Source of the DNA: Simkania sp.
Lineage (GTDB): Bacteria; Chlamydiota; Chlamydiia; Chlamydiales; Simkaniaceae
NCBI GenBank assembly: GCA_028281425.1
Contig: JANQJX010000209.1
Location: 1-7,446, forward strand
Direction: 5' to 3'
Length of the DNA: 7,446 nt
Positions 5,303 through 7,446 of the stretch are shown piece by piece. Positions within the stretch are counted from its first letter, which is position 1; each line of letters starts with the position of its first letter. The position numbers and the translations under genes are program-made. The notes beneath the pieces are model-generated. The model saw only the letters and a program-made list of their open reading frames with translations. It was not told where the DNA came from and made no database searches.

Positions 5303-6325
5303 CAAAATAAGATTAAAAGTTTAAATCATCTCTTTAATGAAGAGCTTGAAAATTGTCGACATACAAAAGAGATTGAGAGACTCCGGGTAAAATATCTGGG
5401 AAAAAAGAGCTCTATTCAGTCTTTAATGAAAGAGCTTAGAAAATGTGATCAAGCTGAGCGTCCTCATATAGGGAAAGAGATCAACATCTTAAAAGAACAC
5501 ATTGCAAGTGCTCTTGAAACTAAAAGTCAAGAAATTCAAGAAGAAGAATTGACTTTACGTTTGGAAAAAGAAAAAATCGATGTCACTATGCCAGGACGAC
5601 GTCGTTTTTTCGGGCGTATACATCCTTTATCTCAAATACTAGAAGAAGTCATTGAAATTCTTGCAGGAATGGGATTTTCCTTTCAAGCCTCTCCTGAAAT
5701 CGAAACGGAATACTATAATTATGGGGGCCTTAATTACTCTGTTGATCATCCTGCCCGTGATATGCAAGACACACTTTATCTGAGTGAAAACGTGATGCTC
5801 CGTTCTCATACAACGGCAATTCAACAACATGTTATGGAGAATACATTACCTCCTATACGTATCATTGCTGCGGGTAAATGCTATCGAAATGAGACAATTA
5901 CAGCACGCTCTCACGTTTTTTTTCATCAAGTGGATGGGTTATATATTGATAAAAAGGTCAATTTTGGAGATTTGCTTGCAACGATGAAAGAGTTTTATAC
6001 AAAAGTTTTTAAGCGATCAGTCGAAATGAGAATACGTCCAAGTTATTTTCCTTTTGTAGAACCAGGAATGGAAATAGATCTTAAGTGTATCATATGTTCT
6101 GGAAAAGGATGTGCTCTTTGCAAACAGACCTCATGGGTTGAGGTTTGTGGAGCAGGAATGGTTCATCCTCGTGTTTTAAAGGCAGGGGGAATTGACCCTG
6201 AAATTTATTCGGGTTATGCTTGGGGAGGGGGAATCGAGCGTCTTCTTATGCTCCGCTCTCGTATTGATGATATTCGATTGTTTACTGAAAATGATCTCCG
6301 CTTTCTGGAGCAGTTTACTGCTTGA
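5300..6325 (+). CDS. pheS: Phenylalanyl-tRNA synthetase alpha subunit
   Basis: PheS is the catalytic half of the (alpha-beta)2 PheRS that charges tRNA-Phe. The 341-residue length is typical. Residues 1-90 form the charged N-terminal coiled coil; GRRRFFGRIHPLSQILEEV (99-117) begins the core. DHPARDMQDTLYL (149-161) and LRSHTTAIQQ (167-176) are family landmarks; motif 2 is CYRNE (194-198) with FFHQVDG (207-213), and motif 3 is GYAWGGGIERLLML (305-318). A four-cysteine cluster, C263/C266/C271/C274 (CxxC-x4-CxxC), precedes WVEVCGAGMVHPRVL; such clusters occur in several bacterial PheS but not E. coli. The usual HQVEG glutamate is Asp212. The GTG start is nine bases after AAGGAG. pheT is not downstream; as in Chlamydia, it must lie elsewhere. 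The 59-base gap after rplT suggests the same transcript. Confidence 0.98.
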   Translation: MQNKIKSLNHLFNEELENCRHTKEIERLRVKYLGKKSSIQSLMKELRKCDQAERPHIGKEINILKEHIASALETKSQEIQEEELTLRLEKEKIDVTMPGRRRFFGRIHPLSQILEEVIEILAGMGFSFQASPEIETEYYNYGGLNYSVDHPARDMQDTLYLSENVMLRSHTTAIQQHVMENTLPPIRIIAAGKCYRNETITARSHVFFHQVDGLYIDKKVNFGDLLATMKEFYTKVFKRSVEMRIRPSYFPFVEPGMEIDLKCIICSGKGCALCKQTSWVEVCGAGMVHPRVLKAGGIDPEIYSGYAWGGGIERLLMLRSRIDDIRLFTENDLRFLEQFTA

Positions 6326-6370
6326 TATCAGAGATAAAAACCTTGGCTGTTTTCTAAAAAAATGATAAAC

Positions 6371-6410
6371 TAGGGGATAAATCCTTTTGAATCTTTAACC
6401 CCTATTTCTT
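6371..6410 (+). terminator. Weak terminator candidate after pheS
   Basis: TAGGGG at 6371-6376 pairs exactly with CCCCTA at 6399-6404, followed by TTTCTT. The 22-base loop and broken T-run make it a poor rho-independent terminator, but it is the only stem with a following T-rich tract between pheS and tRNA-Ser. The rest of 6326-6533 shows no gene. Confidence 0.3.
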
Positions 6411-6533
6411 GGGAATATAGAAATCGGAATATGAAAGATGCCACGTAAGGTTAACTCTTTGATTCAAACTTCTTGCTCAAATTTCGTGGATTTGTGAGGA
6501 ATGCGAGTTTATGGGATTTAAAGTTTCTGTATT

Positions 6534-6618
6534 GGAAGAGTGGCAGAGTGGCCGAATGCATCTGTCTTGAAAACAGAAGTCCTTAACGGGACCGGGGGTT
6601 CGAATCCCTCCTCTTCCG
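6534..6618 (+). tRNA. tRNA-Ser (anticodon TGA)
   Basis: An 85-base class II tRNA. Acceptor GGAAGAG pairs perfectly with CTCTTCC, followed by discriminator G, the serine identity base. The anticodon stem TCTGT/ACAGA encloses CTTGAAA with anticodon TGA at 6568-6570. The long variable arm has GTCC/GGAC, as serine tRNAs require, and the T arm is GGGGG/CCCTC around TTCGAAT. CCA is not encoded. It should read UCA and UCG-type serine codons. It stands alone between pheS and the RHS-like gene; no promoter stands out clearly upstream. Confidence 0.97.
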
Positions 6619-7039
6619 TTTCCTACGTCTATCCATACTTCTTTCAACATTACTTGCGTCTAAATGATGCGCTGCGGCGCTTTTGAGCTGGTTTAAGGCA
6701 GCGCAAACATCTTAGCTTAGAGTCTTCTAGCAATGAGATCGATGCATTCTTCCCATATTCCGGCGCTTGTTGATAGCAGGTTCATTTGAGGTTTCCTGTT
6801 TCTGTCCTCATATCAAGAAAACCACTTATGTGGGTAGAGAAAATCTTATTTAGAGCTTTAAGGTGTCCATTTTCTGAGCAATCTTCAAGTGAAGGTGCTT
6901 AGGTATTTTTCAGCTAGCTTCAGCAAGAGCTCACTGTTTCACATCAAAAATTTGCCTTAGCTCATAGAAATTTTATTTTGCACAAGAAATTTCGTTTCAA
7001 TTATGCTCATCCACTTAAGTTGTTATATCCCTCTTCATT
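6619..7039. other. Long intergenic region with possible antisense coding remnants
   Basis: No intact gene of normal size lies here. On the minus strand short open stretches in different frames read like protein fragments: SELLLKLAEKYLSTF and a 37-codon frame ending DMRTETGNLK. A third frame at 6717-6812 contains MNLLSTSAGIWEECIDLIARRL followed by TAA. They may be the remains of one frameshifted gene, or chance. I see no transposase motif, tRNA duplicate or CRISPR repeat. Confidence 0.35.
6668..6705. repeat. GC-rich 8-base inverted repeat downstream of tRNA-Ser
   Basis: TGCGCTGC at 6668-6675 is the exact reverse complement of GCAGCGCA at 6698-6705, with a 22-base loop that contains a further GCGC. 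It is markedly GC-rich against an AT-rich background. No T-run follows on the plus strand, so it is not a standard terminator for tRNA-Ser, though it could be a processing or element-end structure. Confidence 0.55.
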
Positions 7040-7053
7040 AGGAGGCCATTTAT

Positions 7054-7404
7054 TTGAAGCGCTTTTTCCTAAATCCCATCTTTTTTTTGTTGCCGTTACT
7101 TTTTGTTTTTGGTTTGCGTGCAAATGATACAAGCCTCCAGTTGTTGGGGTCCAGGGAGGGAGATCCTGCAAGTATTGTTGAAGGGGTCAGCACGATCCAT
7201 GGAGATTATTCTGAACTAGAAGTGGATCTTATTGTTTCGGGCCCTGATCCACTTGTGCTCTCACGGTTTTACTCAAGTCACGATACTCCTGCTAGCGCAC
7301 ATTTTGGAGGGTGGCGTTTTTTTGCCCAAATGTACTCTTTGGGTCCATATGTCAAAGGTAAAGTAAAATACATAGCAAAAGGGACGATAAAGTGCAGAGG
7401 TTAG
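7054..7404 (+). CDS. Secreted RHS-type protein, N-terminal fragment (DUF6531-like), probably truncated
   Basis: Translation starts at TTG 7054, eight bases after a perfect AGGAGG at 7040-7045, which makes the start secure. Residues 1-23 are a Sec signal peptide (MKRFFLNP, hydrophobic core, cleavage likely after GLRA). The mature part has the pattern that opens RHS/YD-repeat polymorphic proteins: GDPASIVEGVSTIHGDY (36-52), VDLIVSGPDPLVLSRFYSS (57-75) and GGWRFF (85-90), matching the DUF6531-type G-x-DPLxLxRxYSS signature. Full proteins normally exceed 1000 residues and continue into YD repeats, but this frame stops at 116 after a Lys-rich tail that looks unrelated. A different frame, open from 7362 to the edge, and a hairpin over the stop suggest frameshift or insertion. 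Alternatively it is a short secreted protein in its own right. RHS proteins are often toxins or surface shells; nothing here shows a toxin part. Confidence 0.75.
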   Translation: MKRFFLNPIFFLLPLLFVFGLRANDTSLQLLGSREGDPASIVEGVSTIHGDYSELEVDLIVSGPDPLVLSRFYSSHDTPASAHFGGWRFFAQMYSLGPYVKGKVKYIAKGTIKCRG

Positions 7405-7438
7405 GTAGACTTATGGAAAGAAGCAAAGTCTATCTGAC
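7400..7438. repeat. 13-base-pair imperfect hairpin across the RHS-fragment stop codon
   Basis: GTTAGGTAGACTT at 7400-7412 pairs with AAGTCTATCTGAC at 7426-7438 over 13 positions, two of them G-U, with a 13-base loop; the inner seven pairs (TAGACTT/AAGTCTA) are perfect. The TAG stop of the RHS-like frame lies in the left arm. No T-run follows immediately, so an intrinsic terminator is not supported; a mobile-element end is possible but the window stops too soon to tell. Confidence 0.5.
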
Positions 7439-7446
7439 TATCAGAG

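Noticed and set aside
5639..5830. Minus-strand 63-codon frame
   Set aside because: It is antisense to the conserved PheS core.
6492..6522. TTGTGA...TTTAAA as tRNA-Ser promoter
   Set aside because: The spacer is 19 bases and both boxes are poor; not enough to annotate.

Overview
The window is AT-rich and gene-dense. It looks like a member of the Chlamydiae, most likely an environmental (Parachlamydia/Simkania/Waddlia-type) lineage rather than Chlamydia itself. The grounds are the infC-rpmI-rplT-pheS order with pheS lacking an adjacent pheT, an OppA-type lipoprotein, the protein style (IF3, PheS), and an RHS-like secreted protein of a kind I associate with environmental chlamydiae. The taxon is inferred; I ran no search.

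Left part, minus strand (1-2430). A promoter-like pair at 2400-2428 precedes a membrane-anchored protein of about 329 residues. It carries a glycine-rich loop, a VIK lysine and a DPHP...NFG...IDIGG stretch resembling the active site of APH/UbiB-type kinase-like proteins. Downstream on the same strand is an OppA-family peptide-binding lipoprotein whose C-terminus runs off the left edge.

Centre, plus strand (2670-6325). tRNA-Val(GAC) is followed only 19 bases later by a 424-residue protein, then infC, rpmI, rplT and pheS. The spacings are short (19, 51, -32, 27 and 59 bases) and I see no terminator between them, so one transcript is plausible. The 424-residue protein is the main discovery. It is a threonyl-tRNA synthetase relative at the position thrS occupies in the E. 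coli thrS-infC-rpmI-rplT-pheS cluster. It lacks the TGS and anticodon-binding domains, three of the four editing-site residues, the NCPGH segment and the motif 2 and 3 arginines. It appears to be a conserved-looking pseudo-synthetase, perhaps an RNA-binding or regulatory protein. infC starts at TTG, in line with the non-AUG autoregulation known for infC, and pheS starts at GTG behind a Shine-Dalgarno that can fold into a small hairpin.

Right part (6326-7446). tRNA-Ser(TGA) is followed by about 435 bases without an intact gene, holding a GC-rich inverted repeat and possible antisense coding remnants. Next comes an RHS-type N-terminus with signal peptide, a TTG start and a perfect AGGAGG, which stops after 116 codons. 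A long imperfect hairpin covers its stop codon and another frame stays open to the window edge, so it is probably truncated or frameshifted.
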